Assembly: GCF_008831285.2 (NCBI RefSeq) | Contig: NW_022204900.1 | Location: forward strand, 1 to 35,925 | Direction: 5' to 3' | DNA: 35,925 nucleotides | From: Nymphaea colorata | Taxonomy: Eukaryota > Streptophyta > Magnoliopsida > Nymphaeales > Nymphaeaceae | Shown: in pieces, positions 1 to 11,505 of the stretch | Layout of the letters: each line of letters begins with the position of its first letter | Position numbering within the stretch: the first letter of the stretch is position 1 | Notes under the pieces: generated by a model | Databases searched by the model: none | What the model was told of the DNA's origin: nothing | Seen by the model: the letters and a program-made list of their open reading frames with translations, nothing else | Translations under genes and position numbers: made by a program

Positions 1-58
1 CCCAACCCCAACCCCAACCCCAACCCCAACCCCAACCCCAACCCCAACCCCAACCCCA
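1..58. repeat. Left telomere, (CCCCAA)n
   Basis: The first 53 bases are a partial unit followed by eight perfect CCCCAA repeats; a ninth CCCCA runs into unique DNA at about 58. C4A2/G4T2 telomeres are typical of oligohymenophorean ciliates. The repeat at the extreme end marks this as a real chromosome end. The following 135 bases (59-193) are AT-rich with two short CCATT repeats and serve as the whole subtelomere and 5' flank of the first gene. Confidence 0.97.
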
Positions 59-193
59 TTCCATTCCATCAATTATCCCATATGCATTTTCATCAATATC
101 GACACAATCTATTCATAATTTTAATTCAAACCCCATCCCACCTTATATCTCTCACGTTTTGTATAACTTAATTCTAATCCATTTAAATCACCG

Positions 194-931
194 ATGAGCA
201 AGCCAAGAGAATCCCTCGTCCAATACCAACCAGCCATCGAGACCATCCTCACCGAAAGCAAAATCGAGGAAAAGCCTAAACCTGCAGGATACGACTCCAG
301 ACTCGCCATCGACGGTATGCCTACCACCATTAAGAATTACTCAATAAGATGTTCCCACCATCGAATGGGACGGCGAAGGCAAACACTACAAACAGAATAT
401 CAGCACAAATCCTCCCTCCAGAGAAGACGTCAACTCTCTCCAGAAACTGCTCGATTAAAAATTGGTGGTAAGGCAAGCACGGTATGCATTTTTTTACACA
501 GTGATTCCGGAATATGCCCCATCAGAGAAGAACTGCACAAGCAATGCTTCGATTAAATCATCAGACAAGTCACAATTGATTCTCCAGAACGGGGAATTTT
601 GCTGATGAGAGTTAGGGATTAGCTGTACATGACCATCAGCGCATACTAGACTCTTTACGAAAGTTCTTTGACCTTTGCTATGAGGAAGCAGTTGCAGGCC
701 GAACAGGGCGCTCCTGAGTTGAACACCACTATTTTGGAGCTTGAGGAGAAGAAGAACCATCTGGAGGAAACCGCTGAGGAACTGAAGAAGAAAAAAGACG
801 CTTTGGAGAAGCAGATAAAGGAGAAGAAGTTGGCAGAAGATAAAAAGAGAGCGTAGGAGATTGACTTCTTGAAATACCAGGCAAACCATCTTCAAAACTT
901 CCTGAGGTCGGTCAACGAGGCCAACAAATGA
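194..931 (+). CDS. DNALI1: Axonemal dynein light chain p28 (DNALI1)
   Basis: Inner-arm axonemal dynein light chain of the p28/DNALI1 family, which binds monomeric inner-arm dynein heavy chains and actin in cilia. The spliced product is about 232 residues, close to the family's usual 230-260. Visible hallmarks are QAR.SGICPIREELHKQCFD, then TAA (Glu) and IIRQVTI, MRVRD then TAG (Glu), ETLYESSLTFAMRKQLQAEQG, and a C-terminal coiled coil rich in Lys and Glu. The TAA at 554 and TAG at 620 fall on glutamates conserved in the family, which supports the Glu code. Two 20-nt introns are needed (315-334 and 482-501). One base appears to be missing near 354, before the EW of the PP.EW motif. The gene lies about 135 bp from the telomere and ends with TGA at 929. 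Confidence 0.95.
315..334 (+). other. 20-nt intron 1 of DNALI1
   Basis: GTATGCCTACCACCATTAAG. Removing it joins AID to ELLNKMFPP, which matches the family's ILNAILPP segment. Confidence 0.85.
482..501 (+). other. 20-nt intron 2 of DNALI1
   Basis: GTATGCATTTTTTTACACAG. Removing it restores QAR-D-SGICP, a conserved junction in p28 proteins. Confidence 0.93.
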
Positions 932-1222
932 TGCTGAGCCATTATCAATTCATTCTAATATTATATGAGTAAAAATCGCAACAAGTTAATAATCTAATAC
1001 AAGTATGATATACAATAATCTTAAAAAATCTCTTTCACATGCTTTTCTATACTATTTTACCTATTTCTCAAAGTTAATCTTTTTATTTTTCATAATTGGT
1101 GATTACATTTGAAAGCAATCTTTTCATTTTCGTGGCCTTTGCATCTTTAAAAATGTTTGATAAGTAACTTAACTTATCTGTTAGGAGCTTAATCAAATAC
1201 TCTTACATATTTTTTATATAAA

Positions 1223-2832
1223 ATGAAGAAGGCTCAGTTCGTGTCTTTATACTCTGACAGAGACGGAAAGAAGGTGGCAAAGATCATGCAAGATGTCTAC
1301 TTCTACGCCCGCAAGTTCATGACCCTCAAATAGGACCACTCCAGATATGCTTCCGAACTTATCCATGCACGAATCGACAACAAGTTCTGCAGTCTCAAGG
1401 AGTCATTTGAGTCCACCCTAACTACAACACCCGAAAACGTATTGGTGGCCAATTGCCCTTCATTGATCATCAATAGCTTCTAGAGTTCGTCGAAAGCAAC
1501 CCCAACAAAGTAAGAGACTTATCGTAGCTGCTTGAGTCTTTCATGCTCTTGATGCTGCCTGGAGAGAACGAATACTTCTACTCATACGAAAACATCTTCA
1601 TCAATCCCTTCACTTACGATATAACTTTCGCCCCATTTTCCCTAGCTGGACTCATACCCCTTCGCTTCAAAACTTCATTCAGCAAGCAATAGTTTGCCTA
1701 AGTCTATGAGCTCCTCGATGAGTCCATGTTTACAAGCAGCGATGGCAAGATTACCTACAAGGCCAAGTTCAGAGCAATTGGAATGATCATCCTGCACATC
1801 ATTCTTAAACGTAGGATCTCTTTGATACTTGACAACGACTTAAAGTCAGAAGTAGTTACATTCTAGGAAGCTCGAAGACTGGTGGGTCTTCTTTAGGACC
1901 GCTTCGTCACTCTTCTTGTGATACCCTATGCAAAGTAACTGATCGAAATGGCTGGAGATAGGGACAGGATTGACTACTACTACTTCTTGAAAAGAGTATT
2001 CATCGATAAATGCGAAGGCCTTACGTGGGAGGAAGCTCGAAGGTGTCTCATCAGGATACACAGGACTGAAGCTTCAAGCATTGATAAGCCTATGGAAAAT
2101 ATAGTGAGAAACCTCTATTTGGCATAAAAGCCATACTCTAAGGAAAAACTCTAAGAGCTTGGCATTTATTAAAAAGAGCTCGAAATCTATCTGGTCTTCA
2201 AGCTGCAACTCTCTAAGCTGGACTTCAACAAGATGAGTGACCTCATTATTCGCGAGAAATACGTAAGCACAGAAAACTCTCAACTTTTCAACGGAATCAT
2301 CAAATAGCTCTAAAAGATAAAAGAACAGCAATCCAGGTGTGACATTCAACCCAGAGACAAAATCTACTAACAATCGGCAATCCTCCTCATGATGATAATT
2401 CCAAATTTTAAGGCGAAGAACAGTCGAAAAATAAAGGGAAACTAGCCTTTTCAAGCCAACAGATAAAAAATTTTAGATAAATTCCCGTTAGCAAGTTGAA
2501 GACCTGCCCAAAATTTAATATGTGGTGATGAATGAAGCAGAGCTAAAATAAGAGAAATTATCAGACCTGACAGGAATCCCTTAACAATTATATCTTGCCC
2601 AGCAGCGTGATGAGAGTGAAATAAGTTGGAAATCCTCAGACAGTAGTTTCGTCACTTCAAAACATGAAATTCAGTCTGGTGGCAACGAGGAAGAAAGATT
2701 GAAGCAAGTGCGACAGCGATAGTTAAGGAGATGGCCAACCACTTCAAGACCAACGTTTCAGAGTACAGAGGAACCAAAATTCATTCGCTGGATTACAAGA
2801 TGTCAATTATTAGTCGATTTTTGAAGTTATGA
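1223..2832 (+). CDS. Unknown ciliate protein, paralogue A
   Basis: A protein of about 530 residues that I do not recognise. It starts MKKAQFVSLYSDRDGKK and contains AEVYELLDES, KAKFRAIGMIIL and YYYFLKRVFIDKCEGLTW. The last three are closely matched in the gene at 3884-5245, so the two are paralogues. No signal peptide or clear membrane segments are visible. It is helix-rich and charged, with many TAG/TAA Glu codons. The frame is broken in at least three places: near 1481 (a G seems missing before GAGTTC), near 2486, and near 2700-2720. The paralogue's ending (RVQ...NYE.IF) is matched only in the last shifted frame. The exact stop is therefore uncertain and 2832 is a best estimate. The breaks look like consensus errors, although decay of one copy is possible. 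Confidence 0.7.
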
Positions 2833-3014
2833 TCCAAATAGCATATTTATGTCCAATTATTACCTACATTAATCTAACACAAATAAATAACTATGGAAAT
2901 AAAATAGGCAAGATAATCTATGTAATTTCTTTGATAAACAATTATGAAAGAGCTATTTTGCAGTATTATCAAGTTAATTATATAAAATGCTATACATAAT
3001 AAGAGTGGCTTGGC

Positions 3015-3738
3015 ATGCTTAGAGAGATCTACAACCGTATCGACAGAAAGATGGCGACCCATGAGATCGTCTTTGACCGTTAGGAACCCATCCTCAACAA
3101 CGGAGTTGAGTATCTTTGCGAGCAGGACACTCGCAATATCACCAGACTGACTTTAAGTATTTTTCATATCAATGAAGACACGTCCTTTCTTGGCGATGAG
3201 CCTCTCCTCAAATTGATGAGGCCAAACTTCTCAAATCTCATATTCTTGGAACTCAGTAATCCATCATCGAAATCAGAATAAAATCTCATCGGAAACTAAG
3301 GCTGCAAGTACATCTCCAGGTGCAACCTGAAGAGCATGCTCAAATTAAGCTTAGGTTTTGCCTATATTAGTTAGCTTCAAATCGAATTGAGACTGAGGGC
3401 GTCATGCATCTCCAGAAGGGCGAATGGAGGATGCTTTGCAATTTGAGCTTGTGTATGGATTGATGGATGCAGATAACAACCTGTTGGCGAACAATGGAGC
3501 TAAACTGGTGGCTAAGGGCAACTGGAAAAGACTCAAAATACTGAACTTAAGTACCCTTTAATCAACAAAGGAAAAAATATGGAAAATTTGACTCAAATGA
3601 GGCAGGTCTTAAATATGGTTCAACCATTGGCATGCCTTTATGTCAGTAAATGCTTTATCAACTCAGGTGTTCCAAAAAATTAATTTTCGATAGCAAAAGC
3701 TAGGTATATTCTATAAACAGGCGCCAAGTTTATACTGA
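3015..3738 (+). CDS. Leucine-rich-repeat protein, frame-disrupted
   Basis: Starts MLREIYNRIDRKMATHEIVFDR. It then shows irregular leucine-rich repeats: NLIFLELSNP, IGNEGCKYISRCNLKSMLKL, ETEGVMHLQKGEWRMLCNLSL, NNGAKLVAKGNWKRLKILNLS. The pattern G...L..G.W..L..L.L is common in protist LRR proteins used for protein-protein contacts. At least three single-base shifts are needed (near 3387, 3455 and 3588). The gene is short for an LRR protein. It sits between two paralogues of an unrelated unknown family. It could be a damaged pseudogene or a poorly polished real gene, and the 3' end is poorly defined. In-frame coding-like sequence may run on toward the next gene. Confidence 0.55.
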
Positions 3739-3883
3739 AAGACGTAAATTATTAATGATTGGCTTGATTGAACAGGAATACCTTAATTACACAAATTTAT
3801 TATCAATTCGAAGTTTTTTGATGCATAGTTTTATATGCTTCTATTTCCAAAGCTGTAAAATTCAGTTAATATAAGAAAGGCTT

Positions 3884-5245
3884 ATGGACAGGGTCGGTGT
3901 CTGCCAGTAAATCCTTGCAAGTGATCCCAATTCTATTATCAAAATCCTCAGAATGGGTTCCTTCCTTGTCGTTAAGATATACAAGGGGAAACCAGAGTAA
4001 GTATTAAGATTTCTGATGATATAGATGGAACATAGATGGATGGTAAAATCTAATATGAACGATGGGATAGGCTTTACCTAAGAGCGATTCGCTAAAATAG
4101 AAAAAGACTCGGAAGGCAAGCCTTATATTCACATCTAAAGTCCTTACATGCTCATAGAACATCTTCCGATTCATATTAGTCAATCACTCCCAAAGATTAT
4201 TCCTCCGCTTATCGACACCCTGATTAAGGGCCCTAACAACTTTTTCTATTCCCTCGATAATATTTTTTACAACTAGGTTTCCAAAAAACAGCTTCGTTAA
4301 AATTTCACTTCAAATGCTGGTCTTAGCTTTGTGCTACTTTAGACTCCAATTTTACGGTCAGAGTTGGCATAAGTCTATGAGCTGATTGATTAATCGATAT
4401 TTTAGAGAGAACGAAAAGGAAGGATGGTTTATCAGCTCAAGTTCAGGGCTATCGGAGTTATTATACTGTCATTTATAATAGGAAAGAAGCTCAACCTTTT
4501 ACTGTAGTTTTAGAAGCTTGCTAATGAAGTTCCTTTTGAACAAGCCAAGGCCACTTTGGGCCAGTTAACCTAAAGATTTGTAGAAATCCTGGTCCATCCC
4601 TAGGTAAAGCGAAAAATTTAGTAAGCTGAGGATAGGGATAAAGTAAATTACTATTATTTCCTAAAGCGAGTTTTCATCGACAAATGTGAAGGTCTTACCT
4701 GGAGTTAAACTGCTAATTTGCTTATTTTTCAAAGAAAACCTCAGAGTAATTCTAAGGTCTTCACAACAGCCGCGCAAAAGATATTCGAGGGTTAAAGTCC
4801 CAAGAATAAGCAATTTTTTGAATCTTTGGGTCTCTCACAGGGTTCCTAACTCTAGTTTTATCTGTTAGCAAAGGCTAACATAAGCATGTAGGAGCTTTTG
4901 ATGTTCCAGAACATCGACGAATACCTTTATGATTCATTTAACTGGAGCTTATAAAAGGAGCAAAACTGCAAGTCCTTGATCAAGGTGCTGATGGCATGCT
5001 ACCGTCCTTCTCGAGATATTTTATAGCCGAAAGACGTGAGAATATAAAATTAAGACAACAATAGGGAAGATTTTTTCCCCTAAATCTACCAAAAATAATA
5101 AGCATTCAACCCATACAAAGAATTTAAGGAAGCATTTGACATGTTGGAGAGGGCTATGGGGCAAAAATCAATCAGAGTTCAATCGAACGACATTAGACAT
5201 CTTACGAATTACTAAAAAATTTTTAAACAGTATCGCAGGCTTTGA
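3884..5245 (+). CDS. Unknown ciliate protein, paralogue B
   Basis: One unbroken 454-codon frame ending in TGA, giving 453 residues. It begins MDRVGVCQEILASDPNSIIK. The middle (AEVYELIDES, LKFRAIGVIIL, YYYFLKRVFIDKCEGLTW) and the end (RVQ...TNYEKIF) align with the gene at 1223-2832, so this is a tandem paralogue with an intervening LRR gene. No family is recognised. The sequence is mostly helical, soluble and Glu-rich, with Glu often written TAG or TAA. The frame also stays open upstream of this ATG, so the true start could lie earlier (another ATG is at 3821). No intron is needed: a GT...AG stretch at 3997-4024 is read through in frame. Confidence 0.75.
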
Positions 5246-5502
5246 TTCATTCCTATTTACTGCCACTATTTTATTCAATTATCTTATACTTTACCCCACA
5301 ATATTGTGTATAATTTCAACGGAATCAATTTATCATTTTTCTTAACTCTATTAAAAAATCTCTAAACCTAATGTATTCTAAATCTTTTCTACATTTATTC
5401 CTTTTTAAGGCAAGTTGTCGATTTTTTTATTTTTGAAGATATTAACGGTAACTTAACAATTATGCGCTTTGGATAAATAGAATTATTATCTATTAGTTTC
5501 AT

Positions 5503-6444
5503 ATGCGGAAATAAATTGCCATAGGTCTCGCCGCCCTTGCCATCGCTCTGGTTATCTTCAACCAGAGCCAAATGCCATAAGGGGATCGTGCTTTTGACTA
5601 GTTTAAGCTCACCTTCAGGAAAACTTACCCAAGGGCCGGAGAGGAGCAATACAGGAGGATAATCTTTTTGAAAAACAAGGCCGAAATTGAAGAACACAAC
5701 TCAGATCCCACCCAAACCTACACCCAAGGAGTTAACCAGTTCACTGATTACACTACGGCTGAACTTGATGCCATCTATGCCGACCTCAGGATCCCCTACG
5801 CCTCCAAAGACATCCAAATCAAGGAAGAACCTATCAGACGTGGAGTCAACATCGACTGGGCTGAAGCCGGCAAGGTGGGTCCCGTCATCGATCAAGGCCA
5901 GTGTGGAGCCAGTTGGGCATTCTCAGCTATCGGATCTTTTGAAAGTGCCTACATGATCAAGGGAACCAACATCTTGGGTTCCGCTCAATAGCTGCTGGAC
6001 TGCACCGAATAGTATGGCAATTATGGATGCAATGGTGGTTTTATGTCAGCCTCTCTTAAGTACATCAAGTAAAAGAAGATCCATGAATCAAAGGACTACC
6101 CATACACTGCAAAGAGTGAAAAATGCAAGACCAACGTTCCCGGCACCACTTGGACCATTTCAAGCTACACTGATTCCTCCAAATGCGATGATTTGCTCAA
6201 CGCCATTTCTCTTGGTCCGGTGGCTGTGGCTGTTGACTTCTCAGGCCTCTACGGCTACAAATCCGGAATCGTGACCAAATGTGGTACTACTCCATCCAGT
6301 GGATCTTTGTTGGTGGGCGTGACTGATGATTACTGGAGATTGAAGCAATCCTTCTCTGTTAACTGGGGCGAGAGTGGCTATTTCAGGCTGGCAAGAGGAA
6401 ACACCTGTGCTGTTTGCTCAATAGCATCCTATCCAACCATATGA
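5503..6444 (+). CDS. Papain-family (C1A) pseudoprotease, secreted
   Basis: A 313-residue preproprotein of the papain/cathepsin-L type in one unbroken frame. It has an N-terminal hydrophobic signal (residues 5-19), a propeptide with FDEFKLTFRKTYPRAGEEQYRR and NQFTDYT, and a mature domain with DQGQCGASWAFSAIGSFE, ELLDCTEEYGNYGCNGGFM and NWGESGYFRL. The Gln of the oxyanion hole and the structural cysteines are kept. The catalytic residues are not: the nucleophile Cys of CGSCW is Ser137, the HG of the NHGV motif reads Ser266-Gly, and the Asn of KNSWG is Gln282. The protein should be catalytically dead as a cysteine protease. It may act as an inhibitor, binding or scaffold protein, as seen with silicateins and TINAG-type homologues. 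It has no introns. Confidence 0.92.
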
Positions 6445-6703
6445 TCCATCCAATCAATCACATACATAATCAAGATTATTGAATAAAATAGGTTATTACG
6501 ATTGATGTGATATCTCCATGAAAATTTGCATATTTTTTGGATTTTTAATTTGATTTTTCCTATCTTTTGTGATTTTTCATCTTTGGATAAATCGTAAAAG
6601 ACAACCTAAATTTAATCTTGCTTATAAGAAGCAAATGATGTTGAATGATTGCATATATTTAGTAAAGTAATCCACTTAAATTACATTTGAAAATAAATGA
6701 AAA

Positions 6704-8911
6704 TCACTTAGTTTTGATATAACCTTTAATAAAAGTTTCTATTCTCTATCTGGCATTCACAAGTTAGCATTTCGTCCCTCTGAAAATGTCTTTAAACAAG
6801 ATTGAACTCTTAAATTTAGCCTCTTAGCAGCCAGGATTAGCAATTTTTAGTAAAGATCTATACTGGCTCAGCAGTTATTAGTTGAACTCTTTATATTCTG
6901 GGCTCAAGGATTAGTAATTATCTGCCACGAAATCAGATTCGCTTTAAATTTTGCCGAAATCTTACCTTTACTGTGGTCTTTCAGCTTTTAATGAAAATTG
7001 ACTTATTGAAGCTTTTTTAATTGAGCCTTAGGCTATGATAGTTTGTTCTCTTTTTAGCTTGGCAAGGTAAGGATCATTATCATATACTCCGACCTCTAAT
7101 TTTATATCGATTATCGTTTAGAAGTTGGCTACAAGACGCTAAGCCCATAGTTAATACTATTCCAACTCGTGTAAATACCTAAGCAAAGTCCTCAGAGCCA
7201 ATATCCGTTTATCCAAATTAGATTTTTCAGGATTATTCATGCTTCGAAGTATCGATAAGGCCTATTCGAGTAAGTCTATGGCATTTTTCTTTAAATCTGG
7301 AGAAACCTGATTTGCAAGAGCAATTTCCAGAAGGATATCGACATAATACTCGTTATTGTAAGATCTATTCTTATCGAGCTATTCTTTGGCAATTTTCAAG
7401 ATGCATTCAGCTTTATCTCGGTCTTTTAGCTAGAGAAACATACTTACTAGATTGCTGCATACTTCTGCGTAGATTGGTTGCCTATATTCAGCAATTTTTT
7501 TCATCGAATAGTAGCTAATTTTAAAGAAACTTTATGCTATTTCAAATGATTGGGTCATTTAGTAGTTCAATCCAAGCAGGTTATAGAGCTGAACCTGCTC
7601 AGATATTGTCAAGAGTGAAGAATCAATGAATAATTTCTCGCATATTAGTAAACTTTCCCTATACTTTTATGCTTTAAAGCACTCTTTAGCTTCTTCCAAG
7701 GCCTGACATGTGGCTACTCTGACTGATTACTATGAGATTATCTATGGAATTTGTATCCTTGAAGGCTATACACTTGTAATAGATGATGGAACGAATGTAG
7801 AAGGACTAGTGCTGGCTGAAATACCTGATGGAGGTACAGCCCTTGCAGAAGAAAGCTTATATTAAGCTCTAGAAGAATTTTACTTCGATGTTGATGAGCT
7901 TTTTTCATAATACTTGGATGAAAAGCTGATCTTGATATCTTGCAGGTCCACAACCTTGAATTTTAATTCATTTATTTCTTTCTAACTTAAAATCTTCTCT
8001 TGTTGAAACTTGCTAATCTTTCTTGTGATTTCCTTCTCAGTGTATACAGTGAATCGGCATGCAGAGTTAAATATATCTCGTTTTTATGACTGCCTTATGG
8101 CAGTCTTTATCTTTTTTCCATTTTATATGATTTAATAATAATACCCTGAGTGAATTCCTACCACAATGTATTCACCCTTTATTGGCTGTATCATTATACA
8201 ACTGCCACTTTGGCCGAAAGTTGTGTCATTATCATATTAGATATACCCTTAGCCAATATCAGTAACCCTGCCTGTCATTTGCTGTTGTTCCAGATGAAGG
8301 CCGCTTTTCGAGTATTTTTGCTATGCAGGATATCCACAGACAGTGCAAGGATAATTTCTCATTTAATAATTAACCCCTATTGTTAGATATTTTTATCGTT
8401 TGATGCTTTGCTTAAGGATGATGATACCAAAATCATCCTAAATGAACTGATCAGAGTTGTCATATGCCTCGGGATAGTGATAATCTTAATGCTAGTAACT
8501 ATGCTTTATGATTTCGACTTCATTGAGGTTGAGAGTATGATCGTAGACCTGTATACATTTCAGGTTTTGATCTAGACTTTTTTGTTTTTTATACTTTTTC
8601 AAGAAGTGAGCTGCAGTACAGATGATTCTCGGGGCTATCAAGAAACCAGTGGCGTAGTTTGTCAAATATCTTCCACCAGCGTAGACTGGAAAGGCTAGCT
8701 TGAAGATACAGTTATAAGGATAGACATGATCAATGATATTTGGGTTTCTTCTGTCACACCCCGTTACAAGAGCCTCTGGGACAATAGGAGAAATGTTTTA
8801 CTAAGCGCTTGTGATTTATTGTTTTTTAATAGGGGTGTCCAAGTATTTTTCCTGAACAATACAGCAAGGCTGTAACCCATTTTATGGTTCAAATGATGGT
8901 GCTGTTCCCAT
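6704..8911 (-). CDS. Trypsin/V8-like serine protease with C-terminal TPR-like region
   Basis: A 735-residue protein in one unbroken frame of 736 codons. Near the N-terminus is a chymotrypsin-fold, V8-like serine protease domain with an apparently intact triad: GFLIAPRIICTAAHFLK (His102), DDFGIIIL (Asp160) and FGQSGSCIMI (Ser235). The C-terminal half (about residues 400-640) is helical and TPR-like, with ECFKAEKYRESLLICEKLF and VQLYNLLGLNYEM. The start MGTAPS fits an N-myristoylation pattern (Gly2, Ser6), so membrane attachment is plausible, and there is no signal peptide. The gene is divergent from a paralogue at 9045 across 133 bp. Intracellular protease plus TPR suggests regulated cleavage of a partner bound by the repeats; the substrate is unknown. 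It has no introns. Confidence 0.88.
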
Positions 8912-9044
8912 GATATTTATTGCCAATAAAATTATAAACAAAACAATAAGATTAAATCTTTTGAATATTTTTTGACGCCTTCTTAAGTTTTATGGTTTCT
9001 GATATGGGAGGAAATTATTTATCGTAAATTATAATTATTCTGAT
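8912..9044. promoter_or_regulatory. Shared divergent promoter region
   Basis: 133 bp of AT-rich DNA separate the start codons of the two divergent serine-protease/TPR genes and must hold both 5' flanks. No individual promoter element is clear. Co-expression of the pair is an inference from the layout. Confidence 0.45.
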
Positions 9045-11048
9045 ATGGGTTGTACAAGCGTTGTCAGTTAGTCACAAAGGCTTGCAAGATTGTAAAAATA
9101 GAGAACAGGAAATATGCAAATCACAATGTAGAGAGAGGATATCAGCAATAGCCATTTACTAATCAATCGCAAGGCAACATAATAAAAAAGTAAATCTCGT
9201 GAGATCAATACAGGCATTCCTATCAAACACATAAATTCTAATAATCACGAACCAGAAGATATAAAGGAAAGCAATCCAGAGGTCAAAAATGAGAAAAATA
9301 ATCTAAATGTTGAGTAATAGCAGCAGTCTATCTTGTAGGCTATACTTAATGGAATAGATCGAAGACAAAAGAAATAATCAAAAATTTAATATCCATTCAA
9401 CTGCATCGGCCAACTGTGCTTTGTAACCTAATACTAATAAGGAGGAAAGCATTACAGCAACTCCTATAATGGAACTGGCTTTCTGATCGCGCCAGATATA
9501 GTCGTTACTTCAGCTCATTTCATCTAAGTCTACAAAAAAGTTGGAGTAAAAGCCATCAATTTCGTTATCAGCTAGTTTCCCAATGAAGATTTCTTTCAAG
9601 TTTTTCTTCATGCAAGAAAAATCGTTCATTTTGCTATGTTGGATAAGTTTGATAGCTTTAACAAGGCTTTAGATCAAGATTACGGTCTAGTCTTTCTGGA
9701 TAGTGAAGTACATAGACCGAAGTACATCTAATTGGCATCAAATTTCAATTAAATCGACATTAACGCTCATATCTATGGGTATCCCTTTGAGACAAAAAAA
9801 TCATTTAATTTGGTGGGAATGAAGGGTGTAATAAAATAAGTAAATGATTGTATAGTCAAGTATGATATCGATACATCGATGGGACAAAGCGGGTCACCGA
9901 TCTTGATCGAATATACCAATCATCACTATGTTGCAGTGGGTATACACTTAGGAAAGCATGACGACGATGCATATAATACTGGACGTCTAATTAATCAATA
10001 AATGCTCAAAAATATGCAAATATGGATCAATGAGTATAAGAAAAAGAATGCTGAGGAGAATAGGGAAACATCTGCCATCCAAATCTTTCGAAAGGCAAAA
10101 TTCAATCAAAACTATGATCGATTTGCATATGTAGACTTGGAAAAATCATCCATCAAAATACTCTCCTAGTTAAAAGCATTAAAGACATAGAATGAATCTA
10201 AGAAAGTCATATCGTCAGTGGCAACAAAGGATGAATAAAGAAGTTAAAAATATTTAGAACCTGCAGAGCAAGCCTATAAGTAAGAGAAATACCATCAAAG
10301 TCTGGTCTATTGTGAGCAAGGAGTAAGATCAGATGACCTTTAGTAGGATTAAAAGTTTAAGATTATAAATTTGATGGGTCTTAACTACTTTAAGCTTCAA
10401 CAGTTTGAGTTGGCTCTGTATTGCCATAGTTAAAGCTTTGATATCCAAGCAAGGTTGAAGTTTCCTGATAAGAACATCCTTGTAAAAACTTTAAATAGCA
10501 TCGGTACAGCCTACATAGCTCTCAATAGACCTGAAAAGGCAAGAAAGATTTTCCTTAAAAGCAAAAAACTAAGAAAGTAAATCAAGTTTTAGAGTGAATA
10601 AGACCAATTGCCTATCCTTATGAGTGAGGGATTTACTTGTCTTTCTTAGGATAACATTCTAAAGGCATACAGTTTGTTCAAATCAGCAAAGATACTGTCC
10701 TTCAAGCAATCCAACCTGCTGACTATATAAAAAGCAATAATCTTAAACTGCCTGGCAGAGACTACATTTAAATTGAGAAAATACGATGAATGGCTGTAGT
10801 ATTCGTTTGGATGTTTGTGGATTTTGAAAAAAATAGGATTGCAATCATAGTCACAATACCAAACCTGGTATGCATCCTTTTTGAAGAATGCTAATGGCTC
10901 TATGATAAAGGCCTAAAAGTGTTTATTGTTGAAATTGGGAAGAATTTGGAAGATTTTAGAGCTTAATTAGTCAGATCTACATGATTTGATTATTGGAAAA
11001 ATTAAAAATATGCTCAACGGTGCTGAGTAAGTTAAAGTTATTCAATGA
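9045..11048 (+). CDS. Trypsin/V8-like serine protease with C-terminal TPR-like region
   Basis: A 667-residue paralogue of the divergent neighbour in one unbroken frame. MGCTSVVS at the N-terminus has Gly2-Cys3, the classic dual myristoyl/palmitoyl pattern. A charged linker of about 125 residues follows. The protease domain has GTGFLIAPDIVVTSAHF (His158), DQDYGLVFLD (Asp212) and TSMGQSGSPILIEY (Ser282), so the triad is complete. From about residue 400 the protein is helical with TPR-like pairs (AEQAYKEEKYHQSLVYCEQG, NLMGLNYFKLQQFELALYCH, LNSIGTAYIALNRPEKARKIF). Glu is often TAG/TAA. No introns are seen. A membrane-tethered regulatory protease is the likeliest reading. Confidence 0.9.
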
Positions 11049-11102
11049 TGACTGCTATTTTTTATTATTTTACTTATATAAAGTTTCATCATATAGCTGT
11101 TG

Positions 11103-11489
11103 ATGATGAGTAACTTTCTTTATTACCAAATCTGTGGAAAATACCTTGCTAAGGAGGTTGTGAGACTGTTTGGCCAGTTCACCTTATTCCATTTCTTTGG
11201 TTGGTGCTAACTTCCCATCTTGTTACAAGATTATGAAGATGAGATGTTGTTGGGTATCCATGATCTTTCTAAAATATTTATCAGGTACAACATAATAAAA
11301 GATCAGTTCCTCATCGAAGTATACTTAATCTTTAGCAAGTCTACATCTCCGTTAGTCTACTTCCTCATGCTTCCATCTTTATTGAAAGTCTTAATATAAT
11401 AGTGTACTTATTATCATATGGATAATAAGTATAAGTCTACCTCTATCTCTTGGCTCGATAATCAATAACTGCTGTATTTTTATATGTGA
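11103..11489 (+). CDS. Possible small hypothetical protein
   Basis: A 128-residue plus-strand frame starting MMSNFLYYQICGKYLAKEVV, with no TGA until 11487. The opposite strand is also open over most of this stretch and reads as a charged, helical sequence in line with the end of the minus-strand gene after a one-base shift. I cannot decide which strand codes, or whether this is simply 3' flanking DNA. No family is recognised. Confidence 0.3.
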
Positions 11490-11505
11490 ATCAGATCAAA
11501 TCCGC

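Noticed and set aside
3704-3720. Possible 17-nt intron
   Set aside because: The reading continues without it, and all supported introns are 20-22 nt.
1223-3738. Programmed +1 frameshifting of the Euplotes type
   Set aside because: Breaks are numerous, go in both directions, often sit at homopolymers, and lack a shared slip-site motif.
3997-4024. Possible 28-nt GT-AG intron in paralogue B
   Set aside because: The frame is open through it, and removal of 28 nt would break a clean 454-codon frame.
8088-8105. Perfect hairpin GACTGCC-TTAT-GGCAGTC, possibly a terminator
   Set aside because: It lies inside the coding region of the minus-strand protease-TPR gene, and eukaryotic genes do not use such terminators.
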